Source: Mucor racemosus (taxonomy: Eukaryota > Mucoromycota > Mucoromycetes > Mucorales > Mucoraceae). From it: a DNA stretch of 64,000 bases. The notes beneath the pieces are model-generated. The model had not been told where the DNA came from. It did not search any database and saw only the letters and a program-made list of their open reading frames with translations. The position numbers and the translations under genes are program-made. Shown here one piece after another: positions 46,481 to 58,522 of the stretch (its first letter is position 1; every line of letters starts with the position of its first letter). The stretch spans positions 1,612,001 through 1,676,000 of the forward strand of contig JAPEHQ010000008.1 in the NCBI GenBank assembly GCA_027405735.1. Direction: 5' to 3'.

Positions 46481-46990
46481 TTAGCAAAAATGTAACTTTA
46501 TATGCAATTTGTAGCGTAAATCGATTTTTTCATTTTTGATGACATTTTTACGTCCAAAATCATTAAAATTATTTGAAACGCCGATCAGTTTGATTTGGCT
46601 CAATTTGAGCACCTTTTTCTCGTTTTCTTGAATTCTTGTATAGATAACAATGCGCTACAACGAATTAACATTCATGATGCACAGCCAAGATGAACTAATT
46701 TAATTTAAGGGGGATATTTAAAGTACATGTAGAGTGTTTTATTGCCATTTATCAAGCTATAAACATGTGATTGAATGTACGCAAATTGTGCGTATTTGTG
46801 TTTAAAAAGGGCTAACAATAAATCAATTATTTATTTTAATAGAGAAAACATGCAAAAGAATATAATGGGGAAAATAAGATGTGCGGGTGTAAGTGTAGTT
46901 TTTTGAGTAAGAAAAAGTTACAAGTAATAAAGAAAAAAAGATAATAAAGGTCTAACAAAGAATAAATGAAACAGAAAACAGGAAAAAAGA

Positions 46991-48648
46991 TTAATCAAAG
47001 ACAATCTTGGTGGCCTTCTTGGGTTCTCCACCGGTATCCTTGTAGAATGCACCATAAGCACTATGAGTCTTCTTCTTAACGGTAGTACCGAAAGCCATCA
47101 ATTCCTCAGGAACATCCATCTTGGCTTGCTTCAAAACGTTGATTAATTCACCTGAATGAGCCTTATCTTCGGGAGTGAAGAAAGTGTAAGCAATACCCTT
47201 CTTACCACCACGACCAGTACGACCAATACGATGAACATAAGCTTCAATGGTGAGAGGGAAAGTGAGGTTAATAACGTATTCAACATCAGGGATATCAAGA
47301 CCACGAGCAGCGACATCAGTGGCAATCATCAAAGGGTAAGAACCATCCTTGAAAGAGCTTAAAGCTTCAGTACGTTGTTGTTGATTCTTATCACCGTGGA
47401 TACCGACAACCTTGAAACCATGATATTCCAAAGATCTCTCAACACGAATAGCTTCCTTTTTATAAAGTGCGAAAATCAACACACGGTTTGTACGAGATTT
47501 GTGAACCTTTTTCAATAAATCCAATAAATGACGCTCCTTATCTCTGGGGTTTTCAATAACCTTGACAATTTGTTGAACATTTTGAGAAGCGGCAAGATCA
47601 GGGGAACCGATAGTGACACGCATAGGGTTAGTCAAGAAATCACTAGCAAGTTTACGGATACTCTCGGGCCATGTAGCAGAGAACATGAGAGTTTGACGAC
47701 CCTTGGGAGAATAACTCATAATAGAACGAATATCATTTTCGAAACCATCATCCAACATACGATCAGCTTCATCCAAAACCATGAAAGAAACATCAGTTAA
47801 ATCACAGGTACCTTCATTGATAAGATCAATTAAACGACCGGGAGTAGCGACAACGATATCAACACCTCTTTGGAAAGCTCTACGTTGAGGTTGCTTGTCA
47901 ACACCACCATAGACACAAATAGATGTAACACCAACAGCTTTACCAGCAGCTTCAGCTTGTTCAGCACTTTGCATAGCTAATTCACGAGTAGGAGAAACAA
48001 CCAACATGGAAGGCTTACCGCTCTTCTTACCCTTCTTCAATTTAGCAGCAATGTGAACTAAACCAGGGATGGTGAAGGCAAGAGTCTTACCGGAACCAGT
48101 TTCGGCAATACCAATGATATCACGGCCAGAAAGAGTGATGGGCCAAGTAGCAGCTTGGATAGGTGTAGGGTTAGAGAAATTCTTTACAACTTCCAACATG
48201 TTATCGGGAAGACCAGCATTTCTGAATTCAAGAATAGGACGAAGCTTAAGATCACCGGTAACTTCAATGGTATGCTTTTTGTAGAATTCATCGATAGTGC
48301 TTTGAGGAAGAGCGGAAAGTTCTTCATCTTGTTGATATTTGTATGATGCAAGGATTTCGACATTCTTGTTGATGGCCTTCTTGGGTGGTGCAGCAGCAGC
48401 AGCAGCAGCAGCAACAACGGGAGTGTCTACTTGCATCTTTTCCTCAGATTTGGATTCCTTCTTCTCTTTCTTGTCCTTTTTATCTTTCTTTTCCTTCTTC
48501 TCCTTCTTTTCCTTTTTGCTCTTCTTGCTCAAAGTAGCATCCTCATCTCTCTTTCTCTTTTCAGCCTAAAAGTATTCATTGTAAGTATCAAATCAAAAAC
48601 GATCCAAGATTAGATTTTTCATACCTTTTCGATCTTTGAAGGTGACAT
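46991..48648 (-). CDS. DBP3: DEAD-box ATP-dependent RNA helicase Dbp3, two exons
   Basis: Nucleolar RNA helicase of 60S ribosomal subunit assembly (27S pre-rRNA processing). Exons 48648-48625 (MSPSKIEK, 8 codons) and 48565-46991, joined by a 59-bp intron, give 532 aa, the size of yeast Dbp3. An N-terminal Lys/Glu-rich tail (about 1-55) with a short poly-Ala run precedes the helicase core: Q motif region NPTPIQAATWP, motif I AETGSGKT (162-169), PTRELA, TPGRL, DEAD in VLDEADRML, SAT, then the C-terminal RecA domain with ATDVAARGLDIP and HRIGRTGRGG. The C-terminus (FGTTVKKKTHSAYGAFY) fits Dbp3. Divergent from the DUF2009 gene with 193 bp between start codons. Confidence 0.96.
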
Positions 48649-48841
48649 TTTCGATTATTTAATGGAAAAGGTTGTATCTTTTGATTGATGATCCATTTTT
48701 TTTTTTTTTACATTCAAAATTTCTTTTAAAAAGTGACTGATTACCTTTCTTTCGTTTGATGTACGCCACCAAAGAAGTGCGGTTAGTAATTAGCAAAATG
48801 CAACTCGTTTTTGGGAATCTCTTTTTTCATTATCAAAAATA
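48649..48841. promoter_or_regulatory. Divergent promoter shared by DBP3 and the DUF2009 gene
   Basis: 193 bp between two start codons facing away from each other. It contains a T13 run near 48698-48710. No exact PAC (GATGAG) or RRPE motif is seen, although DBP3 is a ribosome-biogenesis gene. Confidence 0.6.
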
Positions 48842-51073
48842 ATGCCTACGGATGAAAAGAAGAAGCATCAATTAGAAGACATTTTGTCTGACAATGTATC
48901 CATTATGGACACAGAAGATTTGTCATTTGAAGGAACTCCGGCATTGATGGAGGAGCATGTAGATGAAGGTTTCTGTGTTGAATGTAAAGACCAAGAAGCA
49001 GACACTTTTTGTATCCAGTGCAATGAACCATTTTGTGAAGTGTGCTTTGGTAATGAATGAAATTGTATCGTAAAAAAAGAAAGTGACATGTATTCACCAA
49101 AGAAAACATAGGAATGATACACAGAACTGGTAAACGTAAAGCTCACAAAAGCAAAGCATATTCTGTTTCGGTTCAAGCACAGGACACAATGGATAAACAA
49201 GCAGATGATGAAACGTTAGTTGACAATGATCGTGTTAGTTTGTTTGTTTTGAAGGTTTAGAATACAAGTCTATTTACACATTTATAACAGGCAAAAACTG
49301 ATGAAAAACCTGCGCCATCAGCCAAATCAAAAGAAATCAACGTTGGAGAAATCATGGAAGGAAGAGCAAAGTTTATTCCATTGAGGTTAAAGCTGGAAGA
49401 AAGAAAGTATTTAAGAATGTAAGAAGAGAATTGCATGGATCCAGAAAGAAATGTTCATATAATATATACAGGTTGGAAGCAGCTTTAAATGTTACAGAAT
49501 ACACTGAAAAAATCGACAATGAATCAAGCACTGGGAAAGCAAAGCGTGTAGTAAATCAAATCAAGGAGTTATGTGCTGTTTTAACAGGTATTGTGCTTGG
49601 ATGTGATTATAAACGTGGTCAAGAATTGTTTGCAGATAGAAGTTATGAAGAAAATGAAGAATTTTTTCAAACGATTTTTGAAATTGGACGTAGACATAAG
49701 ATTATGAACCCTGAAAAGATGAGAAGCGCTTATGGTAAATTAATGTATCTTTTGTCTGTAAGTGCACATGATTCGTATAATATCAGAAATGATTGACATT
49801 ACTCGATTAGGATTCAATGATTCCAGATGTCAAGGAAATGCTTGGATTTGATTGTGTTGTACCAATTCAAACAGTGTACACATTCTTGGAAGAAAGAGGT
49901 GGACTAAGCGTCCTGCATGAAGATTACGTTTTACTTGCAACAATGGAAATCATACCAGACAGAAAGACAAGATCACAAATCCAAGCAGAAATCAAACGTA
50001 AAGAAAGAAGCATTGAACAATTGAGTCGAAAGTATCAATCAAAATACCTTTCTGCTGATGAGATTCGTCATTGTTTATACAGTATTGGCGATAATAATGC
50101 TTATTTAAGAGCTAATCGGTATGTTGTTTGATTCGCTATTTTGACTAGTTTCGTATCTAATGTTTATTCTAGTGATCCCTGTGAAAAAATGATTCAATCT
50201 CTAGAGAAATACTTTAGTCCTGATAATGATAATGAATCTGAATATTCTCTATCTATCGCATCTGGATCTCAAGGTCATCGTCTCAGTCATGATCATGAGA
50301 CACAATATATCTATGTAAATCAAACATTGAAACTCTGGAGAGAGATTTTAAATGACATGTTTAAACTTTGGACATTAGCAGATCAAGATATGCTTTCAAC
50401 ATCAAATCCTTATCGCTTATCTCAAACAGGTCAAGGTTTGCATCGTGTTCAGCCCTGTCCTGCTATTTCTAGAGAAATGCATCGTACGTTATTTAGAGCA
50501 CAAAAGAAGGCGGGAACTTGGATTGGTAGCAGTGTTATTCATTTAGGAGATAAAAATGTGCCTAATGCACTCATGTTTATTGACAAGGTATGTGTGGTTT
50601 TTTATATGTTTAGAAATGAATACTAAAATACAAATTCTAGTATAATCAAATTTCTCGTATCTTGAGCCCTATATGTATCACAATTGGTAGACTTGATGAA
50701 ATATCCAAAGATGAAGGCATTCGCAAATTCATTGAAAAGAAGTTTGGAAGTCTAGATCTCTGTAGAAAAACCATTTTGAGTAGGTTTAGATTATACAATG
50801 TATGCATTTTGATTATTAATCCCTAATATAGCGGACTTCTTTCGTTTTGCATTTGATGGATCTGGTGCTGATAATTTCTATGATGCTGGTAGTTGCATTG
50901 ATGGTCGACTTACATCTGCGTGGAACTGTAAATATACTTATTTAAGAAAAGTACCTAATCTATAGTAAATTAATCTATTTCTCTAAATAGGGTGCTCACA
51001 AATTGAACAAAAGCCATATTTCCCTGTTTTCTTATTAGCAGGTTTCGCTGGTTTCGATGGTGGTGGATGGTAA
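48842..51073 (+). CDS. B-box-like zinc finger plus DUF2009 domain protein, nine exons
   Basis: Conserved eukaryotic protein of unknown function. Exons: 48842-49049, 49112-49233, 49291-49418, 49472-49757, 49811-50118, 50173-50587, 50641-50779, 50832-50927, 50991-51073; the sum is 594 aa and all phases agree. Residues about 38-75 form a B-box-like zinc finger (CVECKDQEADTFCIQC, FCEVCFGMIH, HK). The rest is the DUF2009 region: VGEIMEGRAKFIPLRL, LEAALNVTEYTEKID, IFEIGRRHKIMNPEKMR, YGKLMYLLSDS, RGGLSVLHEDYVLLATMEI, ALMFIDKYNQISRIL, and the terminal GFAGFDGGGW. A Ser/Asp-rich linker and a charged coiled stretch (ERSIEQLSRKYQSK) lie in the middle. The family assignment is from recalled motifs; no activity is established to my knowledge. 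Confidence 0.85.
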
Positions 51074-52298
51074 ACTCATAGAGTAGAGAGGAAAATTAGA
51101 AATAAAATGTTTATTGCATATTCCTTTTTTTTTTTTTTTTTCTACAATTGTTTATTCAAATTGAGATATGGCTTATACAAGCCTTATCACCAGTTTTGTA
51201 TTTATAATCTCTGCTTAGTTTTGGCTGTTATCTATGGTGTCAATATATTGTACCTCTCATTATATAGCATGTGCACTGAATACCAAGTAAATTTGTATCA
51301 CCAATGCAATTTTTTAAGTTTCAGTTGCATTTTCTCATTTCCTCGATCGAGTATATCTACCCTGATTATTACATTCAATCGGCTGACGAATACTTTTTTT
51401 TATTGAAATGAGCCCTTTTCATAAATAAATAGCCTTTAATATTGGTTAGACAAAAGACGCTTGTGATATGTTTACTAAGTATAATGCAGAGCTTCCTCGG
51501 ACCAAGTTTCATCTAAATGTTGCATAAAATCCCGCTCATGAAAAGAAAAATGCATACAATACCAATTTTAGATAGGTTTTCGCGAGATAAAAAAATACAG
51601 TATGAAAGCCAACATCCTAAGCATTGATTTCTATTTAAATAATATGAATTAACTATATTCCAATACCATGAGAATATCCTTTAAACCCCACCTTTTTCAT
51701 TTTCGGATTTTGGAGTTTTTTGTATGTTTTCTATTATTATACAGAAAAGCAGTAGAAGGGATGGAATTACCCGTATTCGTTTGTAGCCTATCATAATTCA
51801 TTAATTTCGCTTTAAACAATTGAATAATCTATTTTTACAACCCTACCAGCAATGTGGATTATATGCAATCCAAATATCTGAGATCAAGGTACATTTGTAC
51901 TCTATGTGCGCGCTGAACTCAATGAAGAAAATATTCCTCTAAAAGGATATCTCGGAACACTCAGGGCAACTAAAAGGGTGTCCTATTTGATCTTTGTTAC
52001 ACGGTATTGTGCAATTTCTGTTTATTTATGATTGCCGCAGTTTATCTCTCTTGCTGCGGATTATTGCACAAAGGAAAACAAGTCGTTTGATCGTTTTTAT
52101 GGAAAGAATTACTATATGAGGGTTGAATCATATTCGTGTTACTAAAGGCTCAATAATTTGAATAAATAGCAACATAAACCAGTGGAGGAAGAATGCTCCG
52201 TTCTTTGTTAATTTTTCGCTTCTTTTCTCGTTGACATACATTTTTGTTCTTTTTTGTTAAGAAAGAAAGAAAGAGAAAAGTCTTTGAAGTTGTTGTAA
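51074..52298. other. Intergenic region before the ABC transporter
   Basis: No supportable gene; the open frame 51107-51406 is low-complexity and AT-driven. CT/T-rich runs near 52200-52260 precede the proposed start and probably belong to its promoter. Confidence 0.45.
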
Positions 52299-55200
52299 AT
52301 GGTAAATAACTGAAAATATATACTATAAGCTTCTTTTTATCGTGTTTTTCATATTGTCAGTGTTTTAATATATATATATATTTCTTTATTGTCTCAGGAA
52401 CAGCACGAAACAATTAGCAATATTAAGAGGTAATTTCATAAATTTATTATGCATGTATCAACTTTTTAAAAAGAAAATCAAAATAGAATTGCATATGCAA
52501 TATCACCAATCCTAATAACAGGCTCAAGTATCTTATTTTTGGCTTACAAAAGATATGGTTTAAAATATGCAACATTTGCTGAAATCGAGTCAATTACTGT
52601 CTCTATTCAAAAAAGAAGGGTTGCATTAATGCTATTTACTGGCATTCAGACAGCAAATTGGTTATATCAATTTATTCAGTACTCACTTGGATCCAGTCAT
52701 CATGATTTGGACAATTCCTTATCTCTCGTTTCCTTGTTTATAACATGGGTAAATATATGGCATTTTGTGTGTGGCACCTATTTTCTAACCTTGCGTTTAT
52801 TAGTTGACATTATTAGTCTTGACATTTACATCTCCAAGCTTAAATCATTACAAGGATCGTGCTTATAATTACATTTTTACCTTTGTTTTCTGTTATCTAT
52901 TATTGGATTCTATATATCAATTACTATCAACTGACAATATACAGAATTTGAGCATTTTTTATAGTGCCATCAATTTCATTCTTTTCGCGATTGTTGCATC
53001 TACATCTCAACCATATCATCCTAGAGATCTACAAGCAGATAGTTATGAAAGTTTAGAAATTAAGGATGGGACAATTTATCGTAATGTAAGTTTATTGATG
53101 CGATATCAAAAAAATGGAGGAGATTACTGATTTTCTGATCTCGCACCACAATAGAATCTTAAATTGAGTCCAGAAGCAACAGCTAGTGTATTTTCGTGGG
53201 CTTCCTTCCAATGGGTAATGTAAAAGATATTTATGTGATCAACCTTGTAAAATTGACTTGGATACGCAATTAGATGAATCCTTTGGTTGTGTTTGGCTTC
53301 CGTAATGTTGTCACCCGTGAAAACATTTATGCAATGACATTTCAACATTTATCTCGCACTGCATATGCTGATTTTGTAGATACAAAGAAATATATTGCTC
53401 GTACCAAGGTGCTTAGTCGTATTTACAAAGCAAACAAAGCTACAATTTGGTATCAGTCCATTTTTTCAATAGGTGCTTGTTTTGTAGCTTATCTTAGTCC
53501 ATTTTTTCAACAAAAATTCTTGGAGTATATCGAACTTTATGAAGAAAGATCACCCATTCAAACCGCCTATTTGTATGTTCTGGGCTTATTTTTGGTTGGT
53601 GTTGTGAAACTTTTGTGTAATACGGTTCAATTATGGATGGGTCGTCGTTGGAACATTAGAACTTTGATCATGTTGGATTCAGAAATCTTTTCAAAGACAT
53701 TGAAAAGAAAGGATATGTCTGGTAAACTTTCTAAAGCAGCTGAAGCAGCTGAAGAAGAAGCTGATGGAAAGAAGAAGGATGACAAAAAGACCAAGAAAGA
53801 CGATAAAGAGGCTAAAAAAGAAGAAAAGAAGGAAGGGGATGAAGAGGAATCCTTTAGTAATGTTGGCAAGATTACCAATTTGATGAGTGTAGATGCGGAT
53901 AAATTGTCTGATATTCCTAGTTATATCTTTGTAATGTATACACACTATCTGATCGAAACATGCTTTATTCTAACACTTGTATGAACAGATGCTGTACACT
54001 GCACCGGTAGATGTTGCTATTGCTATTTTCTACTTGTACAACTTGTTGGGTAATGCTGCATTAATTGGTTTAGTTGTTATGCTATTGTGTTTCCCAATCA
54101 CAGGCTTTTTGACCAAGAAAATGTCTGCAAATTATACAGCTCTTACTACTGCCAAAGATCGCCGTAATGATCTTATAAATGAGCTTTTACAAGGTATTCG
54201 TATGATTAAATACTTTGCTTGGGAAGATAACTGGAAGGAAAAAGTATTCGAAGCTCGTCGTGATGAAATTAAAAAGTTAATCAGAACTATCATCATTGAT
54301 GTCTTGGTCAATCTCATCTTTTTGGCTGTACCTGTCCTAGTTACAGCCAGTTCATTTATTTGGTATACTAAGGTTGCTGGTAATGAACTCACTGCTAGTG
54401 TTGCATTTGTCAGTATTACATTATTTGAAATGCTTCGTGGTCCTCTCATCTTTATTCCAGAGACAATCAATACATTAACAGAGGCTTATGTCAGTTTAAA
54501 TCGTATTGCAAACTATTTAGAAGAACCTGAAGTTGAAGAGAATGTCAACAAAGATCCTGTTGAATGCCCTGAAAATGTCAATCCTCAAATTGTATTAGCT
54601 CGTGTTGGTTTTGAACAATCAGTATTTCAATGGCACATTGAAAAGAATGCCGAAACAAACGATTCTCCTGTAACTACACCTGTATCTGATGAAGAACAAC
54701 AACTTATTTCTTCTAGTTCTACATCTTCTACTTTAAGTGTTGCTGCTGCTCGTTTAAGTCGTCATACTTTCCAATTGAATGTACCTAGATTTAACTTTCC
54801 AACTGGAAAATTGAGTTTGGTATGTGGTCCTACTGGTAGTGGTAAATCTAGTTTCCTTAATGCATTATTGGGTGAAATGGATATTATTTCAGGTCGTGTT
54901 TATTTGCCTTCTAAAGTTGTGCTTGCTTCTGAAAATGTATCCAAGGTTGACCCCACATTTAGTAATTTGTATCTTGATAAGGTTGCCTATGTAGCTCAAC
55001 AGCCATTCCTTAGACACGCGTCTATTCGTGATAACATCTTATTTGGTCTTCCATTTGACGCTGCTCGTTACAAGAAAACATTATACCAATGTGCTTTAAT
55101 TAAGGATTTGACTATTTTACCTGATGGTGATCGTACTGAAATTGGTGAAAAGGGTATTTCTCTTTCTGGTGGACAAAAGCAAAGAGTGTCGTTGGCTCGT

Positions 55201-57675
55201 GCTGTATATTCTAATGCCAAAACTGTGCTTTTAGATGATTGCCTTAGTGCTGTTGATGCTCACACATCCAAACACATTTACAGAAAATGCTTTATGGGAG
55301 ATCTTTTATTGGGTCGTACTGTAATTTTGGTTACTCATCAAGTTAGACTTTGTTTACCTGGTGCTAGTTTCTTTATCAAGATTGAAAACGGCAATCTTTT
55401 GGGATGTGATTCTGTTGAAAACTTGAAAGCCAATGGTCAATTACAAACTCTTTTGGGTGCTGAAAAGCAAGGGAAAGAGGAAGAGGACGAGGAAGAAGAA
55501 GTTGAAGAGCTTGTCGATTCTGATAATGTTGATGTCGATGTTGATCTTGATAATAAGACTGAGGCTGCAAAGCTTGTCCAAGAAGAAGTCTCTGAAAAGG
55601 GTCAGGTTAAGCTCAAGGTTTATGTCAAATATTTGGCTGCTTGTGGTGGTTGGACATTCTGGATTGCTTTATTAGGAGCCTATGTATTTGCTAGATTTTT
55701 GACATTTGGTGAAAATTGGTGGTTAAGAATTTGGGCCGCATCATATGAAACTCGCGCACCTGCTAATGCTACTTTCTCTGCTCTTGCTTCAACTGCTTCC
55801 AATCCTCAATACTTACTTGTAAACAACAAATCTCCTGTTATTCAAGGTGTATTTGATACTTTAGGTGCCGCTGTACAAAAGCAAAACATATTTAGAGCCT
55901 GGGTATTTGAGGAAAGAACACCTGTCAATGTTGATTATTATATTGGTATTTATATTGCCATTTGTACAACTTATATTATATTCGATGCTTGTAGAAACAT
56001 GTTGATTTATTGGGGTTCTATTCGTGGTGCTCGTACTCTCTTTGATTCTCTTCTTGATCGTATTATCCATGCGCCTATGCGTTTCTTTGATACAACTCCA
56101 GTTGGCCGTATTTTGAACAGATTTGGTAAAGATGTTTCTACAATCGATATGCAAATTGCACGTTCTGCAAGTTTCTTGATTGAATGTGTTACTGGTGTAA
56201 TTGCCTCTACTGTTGTTATTTCTATTATTACTCCTCAATTCTTTGTTGTTGCTATTGCTATCAGTTGCTTGTACTTTATAATTGGTTTATTCTATCTTCG
56301 TATTTCTCGTGAATTGAAGCGTCTTAACTCTGTTAGTCGTTCTCCAATTTACTCTCATTTTACTGAATCATTGATTGGTGTAACTACTATCAGAGCCTAT
56401 GGTGTTGAAGAACAATTTATGCGCACTGTTTATGAAAAGATTGATGGATTTGTTGCTCCATTTTACTTTCTTTGGATGAGTAATCGTTGGCTTTATTGTC
56501 GTATTGAATTCACTGGTGCTTTTGTAACATTCTTTACTGGTATCTTTTTGATTTTAAACATTGATCATATTGATGCTGGTATGGCTGGTATTTCATTATT
56601 CTATGCTCGTAGTTTCTTGGAGAATATTTACTGGTTTATTCGTCAGTACACTACTGTAGAAATGAACCTTAATTCTGTTGAACGTGTACAAGAATATCTT
56701 GAATTAGAACAAGAACCTCCTGCTACTATTGATGGCCACAAACCTCCTGCTGCTTGGCCAACTACTGCTTCTATTGAAGTGAAAGACTTGGTTATTCGTT
56801 ATGCTCCTGAACTTGATCCTGTCTTACATGGCATCTCATTCTCTACTAGACCTCATGAAAAAATTGGTATTGTAGGTCGTACTGGTTCTGGCAAGAGTAC
56901 AATGGCTTTAAGTTTCTTCCGTTTCTTGGAAGCAAGCAATGGTTCTATTTCTATTGACGGCATTGATATTTCTACTATTGGTCTTCAAGATTTACGTTCA
57001 CAAATTACTATTATTCCTCAAGATGCAGTATTATTTTCTGGTACTATCCGTTCCAACATTGATCCTTTCGAAGAACATTCAGATGAAGCTGTTTGGGAAT
57101 CATTAGAACGCGCTCATCTTTCTAAAGCATCAGATCGACTCAAAAAACTACATGGTTCTGGTGCAGCTACACCAAGAAGTACAGCAAGTACTCAAGTATT
57201 AGAAGATGGCCAACCTATTTCTGCCATCACAAGCTTAAATCAACAAGTGAGTGATGGTGGTAATAACTTCTCTCAAGGACAGCGTCAATTATTGTGTTTG
57301 GCTAGAGCTTTACTCAAAAACAGTAAATTGATCATTATGGATGAAGCTACTGCAAGTGTTGACTTTGATACAGATACCAAAATTCAAACAACAATTCGTG
57401 AAGAATTTACCAATTCTACTTTACTTTGCATTGCACATCGTCTTCGTACAGTCATTGATTATGATCGTATCTTGGTTTTAGATCAAGGACGCGTGGCGGA
57501 ATATGATACACCTTATAACTTGATTGTCAAAAATTCAGGTACTGGTATTTTCAAATCCATGTGCGAAAAGTCTGGTGAATTGGAAGTGTTGCTTAAAATG
57601 GCTACAGATTCCCATTTGAGTAAACAACATGATGAAGATGAAAACAGACCTGATAATCATGCTACTATCTACTAG
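52299..57675 (+). CDS. ABCC-type full ABC transporter (MRP/YBT1-like), seven exons
   Basis: ATP-driven exporter, probably vacuolar or plasma membrane, of conjugates or bile-acid-like anions (inference from subfamily). Exons: 52299-52301 (ATG only, tentative), 52398-52429, 52487-52748, 52804-53085, 53155-53214, 53274-53930, 53989-57675; 1660 aa. An N-terminal TMD0-like hydrophobic region precedes TMD1-NBD1-TMD2-NBD2. NBD1: Walker A GPTGSGKSS (about 712), signature LSGGQ (824-828), Walker B TVLLDDCLSAVD. NBD2: Walker A GRTGSGKST (about 1395), FSQGQ in place of LSGGQ (1526-1530), Walker B LIIMDEATASVD, H-loop IAHRLRT. Odd features are a Lys/Asp/Glu-rich insertion in TMD1 (368-404) and an acidic linker after NBD1. 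NBD1 has Asp after Walker B (DD), the degenerate site typical of ABCC. Confidence 0.92.
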
Positions 57676-58522
57676 TTTTTTATATACAATTTTTATTTAC
57701 TCTATTTATTTATATCAATATACATTATCCTTTTTTTTTATCAAATGCTTTTGTTTCTTGTGAAAAACGTAAATTTGTAGAAAAGAACATTATGAGAGAA
57801 AGCTCTTTGAGCTCTCCAATAGCGCTATGATAAATTGCTTTTATTTTTGAGATTCACCCTGTTATTATAATGCATTTCTTTGGTTAAAATCCGTGGCATA
57901 GATTTTTAAAGGATTTTTTGCTGCATGAAATGTTGTAAATCTTTATAGCATATAGTAATAAGAAACAATCACAGGATGTTCATATTTTATGCCATGATTT
58001 TTATTTGTGTATTTTTATTGAAAAATATCAAACTTCTGAGAGAAATAAGATGAATTTACGATTTTTCAATACATATTGATAATCTTTCTTTTCTACAAGA
58101 AAAGGAGGAGGAGAGGCGAGTGTGGTTGCAATTACCGTATTTACGTAAATAGTTTACAAATATTGATGTCAAGGTGCGCAAAACATCACCTATTTATGCG
58201 TTGAATGTCTCAATGCAGATATTGACAACGCGTTTCCATGATAAAATTTCATAATGAATCCCGATTTTTCCGCACTTTTGATGCACAATTGTGCTCTTTT
58301 AATTCAGCCACATCTAAATTACATATTTGGAAAGCCAAGATAAATGAATATGGTACAGAATATCTAAATGATGAGCCTCATTCGAGTCACGAAAGCCAAT
58401 AAGGCTACCCATTTTAATTAGCTTGATATCCTGATTGTATTTGGTTATTTTTAGTTATTCTTCTTCTTTTCTCTCTCCCTCTCTTTCTCTTTCTCTCTCT
58501 CTTCTTTTTTTTTAGTTATAAA
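57676..58522. promoter_or_regulatory. Promoter region of the H+-ATPase gene with CT-rich tract
   Basis: Intergenic, AT-rich, no gene. Bases 58458-58514 are an almost pure pyrimidine tract ending 8 bp before the ATG region, typical of strongly expressed fungal genes. Confidence 0.6.

Noticed and set aside
48069..48569. Plus-strand frames opposite DBP3
   Set aside because: They are antisense shadows of the Lys/Glu-rich and helicase coding region.
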